A DNA stretch of 12,500 nucleotides from Halocaridina rubra (Eukaryota; Arthropoda; Malacostraca; Decapoda; Atyidae), in the NCBI GenBank assembly GCA_037179515.1, contig JAXCGZ010004503.1:1-12500 (forward strand). Direction: 5' to 3'. This document shows positions 1-12,500 of this stretch, in pieces. Position numbers and translations under genes: made by a program. The notes under the pieces are model-generated. The model was not told the origin of the DNA, did no database searches, and worked only from the letters and a program-made list of their open reading frames with translations. Position 1 is the first letter of the stretch; the number at the start of each line of letters is the position of its first letter.

Positions 1-10702
<10,702 letters not shown>

Positions 10703-10845
10703 ACCAGTCATTTGCTTAGACCTCAATGTCCTGCAGGTTCAGACGAATGTCGATTTGCAGGCAATCCAAATGGAGTCATGGAATGTATAAGAATAAATCC
10801 TTGAAGGAACACTATTCAGAAATAAATATTTAAAGAACTTGAGGC
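10703..10845 (+). promoter_or_regulatory. 3' UTR with two poly(A) signals
   Basis: AATAAA occurs at 10792-10797 and 10821-10826, 90 and 119 bases after the stop codon. Either would give a short 3' UTR. The use of these signals is inferred; the motifs are seen directly. Confidence 0.6.
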
Positions 10846-10861
10846 CAGTTCTATTTTTTCC

Positions 10862-12500
10862 TAGTAGTAGTAGTTTATTGACAAACAAGAATTACATTTT
10901 TCTTTTTTCTTTTTTACAATACAATGAATTTCAAAGACAATAAAAATAAATAATCAAAAACATGAAAATACCAAAAATATCACCACTTATTTGTCCATTA
11001 CGAAAAACATTACAATATATTCAGCTTAATACAAGTTACCTCATAAACCATTATTTAATAATACATTCAACATCCTGAAAATAATTTCAAAACCTCATTA
11101 ACATATTTACATAAATCTACTAAATGAAAATCTTCATTCAACAAATTATCCAAAGAAGTAAAATCTAATTGATTATAAGCTTCACGAATATGTTGTGATA
11201 AAGGGAACTCTAGCAAAGCGTAACATTCATCTTGTACTACAATATTATTACAATTACATACTCTAGCCTCTTTGGGTAACCTACTCCACCTTCCTGTCTC
11301 TATCTTTAAGATGTGAGACATTAATCTCAATCTGGTAAAAGATACTCTTAAATAGTCAGGAATATATACACTCTTTTTGTATATCTTATGCACATCAAGA
11401 CCAGAGTTAAGCTCATATCGGTAATTAACAAACTTACTAGCACTGTTTGGCTTACAGCGTATCTGTTGTTTTAGTTGCTCCATCGTAAATCCATCTGTTT
11501 CACCTTCCAAACAACGTGACAGCATTCTAAAACCTGAAGTATTCTCTCGCTTGCACAGGTCAAATACCAAATGAAATGGTTCATTGTGATTTATGTTATT
11601 TAATCTTGACCTCAAAAATGTTTTTCTTTTCCTAATGATTTCATTATGACAGGTGTTTATTCTCACTTCAACCAAACATAAGGAAGATGGAGTAGTGCTT
11701 CTTACACCCAACAGACACTTGACTAATTTATTATGTAATTGTTCTATACATTTTACATTAGATGTTAACCAACTCTCCGAACTATACAGCAGAGAAGCAG
11801 TATGGGCAGCATTGAAAACTTTCATCTTATACAGAAAAGGCATAGTGGTATTGCAGCACAAAACACAGCAAACTTATTAAGTGATGGAGTAGTTGAAGTT
11901 ACATGAAGTGCGAGTGCTGACTCCATAGTTCCCAAGTCTGTAAACCATGCCCCCAAATATAGATATCTAGGACAATACTAGATAACTAAGGTATCCACGA
12001 TGAAAGGTTCCCTATCATTTTCATTACCATTTACCACAAAATAACTTAGTCTTTTTTTCATTAATAACCATGCCATATTCAGAGCAGTATTCAGATAAGA
12101 TCATAAGTTTCCTATAGTACATAATCCGAGACGTCGCCAAGATGACTGTGTCATCCATCAGCAATAAAGTGTGTAACATTCCCAAGTATCCATCTTCTCC
12201 TATCCTTTCTTTAATCATTTTAATCATTTCATCAATGTACATGATAAATAAGAGACAGCTAGTTGGCCCCCCTTGCCTTACCCCAATAGAAGATGATATT
12301 ATTGCTGACTTAAGAATATTTTTTGTACGTTTATATATTCCATATAATGCCAAAAGCATCTTTCTACCACATCCCATTGACTTCAGATGTTTAATCATCC
12401 TATCACGAGGCACTCGGTCGTAAGCCTTACTAAAATCTACGAAGAAACAATATGATTTCTTCTTTTTCCAAAGTGCATAATCGATCAACAAGCGAAGAGA
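10862..12500 (-). mobile_element. LINE 3' half: reverse transcriptase and C-terminal region, broken
   Basis: A minus-strand non-LTR retrotransposon open to the right window edge. Frame 1 (12500 to about 12036) has the reverse transcriptase motifs FVDFSKAYDRVPR (catalytic Asp near 12437), GVRQGGPTSCLLF (near 12280), LMDDTVILATS (MDD at 12158-12150 in place of the usual YADD/FADD) and GMVINEKKTK. A frameshift near 12036 moves to frame 2 (PRYLYLGAWF segment) with one TAG at 11980-11978. A second shift near 11853 leads to a 264-codon frame down to 11067 with YKMKVFNAA, YSSESWL and LGVRSTTPSS, then a degenerate CNC... motif where family members often have a zinc-knuckle-like C.C...H..C. A 3' UTR of about 200 bases ends with AATAAA (10879-10874) and an (ACT)4 tail at 10873-10862. 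Non-autonomous now. It is a different family from the left LINE as far as can be judged, since the two copies share no overlapping region. Confidence 0.88.

Noticed and set aside
11653..12423. Plus-strand frames opposite the right-hand LINE
   Set aside because: Antisense shadows of the reverse transcriptase frames.

Overview
The window is animal nuclear DNA, most likely from an arthropod and probably a decapod crustacean. The pointers are a multi-exon gene with consensus GT/AG introns, very dense and long (TA)n and (TTA)n microsatellites, several decayed non-LTR retrotransposons, and an invertebrate-type ionotropic receptor (IR) gene. The species assignment is inference; no RNA gene or other marker fixes it.

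The centre of the window is one complete plus-strand gene, coding from 2128 to 10702 in 11 exons. I built it by hand from splice sites and reading phases. All ten introns have GT/AG ends, all phases join, and the spliced length is 2025 bases (674 residues plus stop). The product is a divergent member of the IR / ionotropic glutamate receptor superfamily. It has a signal peptide, a short divergent N-terminal domain, the two halves of the ligand-binding domain (S1 and S2), membrane segments M1 and M3 around a re-entrant pore loop, M4, and a very short cytoplasmic tail. One glutamate-contact arginine is kept (R332) while other contact positions appear changed. The pore loop has two acidic residues where many family members have glutamine.

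Layout: 1-1190 is the 5' (endonuclease) part of a minus-strand LINE with three lesions, running off the left edge. 1191-1463 is a (TA)n tract. 1464-2127 is the upstream region of the receptor gene, with CCAAT-like boxes and two short palindromes but no promoter I would call firmly. 2128-10702 is the receptor gene. Introns 3, 4 and 5 each carry a long (TTA)n tract, and the one in intron 3 runs into the exon 4 acceptor. Intron 4 also holds a piece resembling the LINE 5' region, next to an imperfect inverted repeat, and a 16-bp higher-order AAAT repeat. Intron 8, the longest, holds another LINE fragment and a decayed ORF of a widespread cysteine-rich family. 10703-10860 is the 3' UTR and poly(A) region. 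10862-12500 is the 3' half of a second minus-strand LINE (reverse transcriptase plus C-terminal region), with two frameshifts and one stop, running off the right edge.

Functionally there is one host gene, a putative chemosensory or thermosensory cation-channel subunit. Everything else is retrotransposon debris, tandem repeats and unannotated intron sequence. I see no gene cluster or new multi-gene system. The most interesting points are the receptor's altered binding and pore residues and the microsatellite against a splice acceptor.
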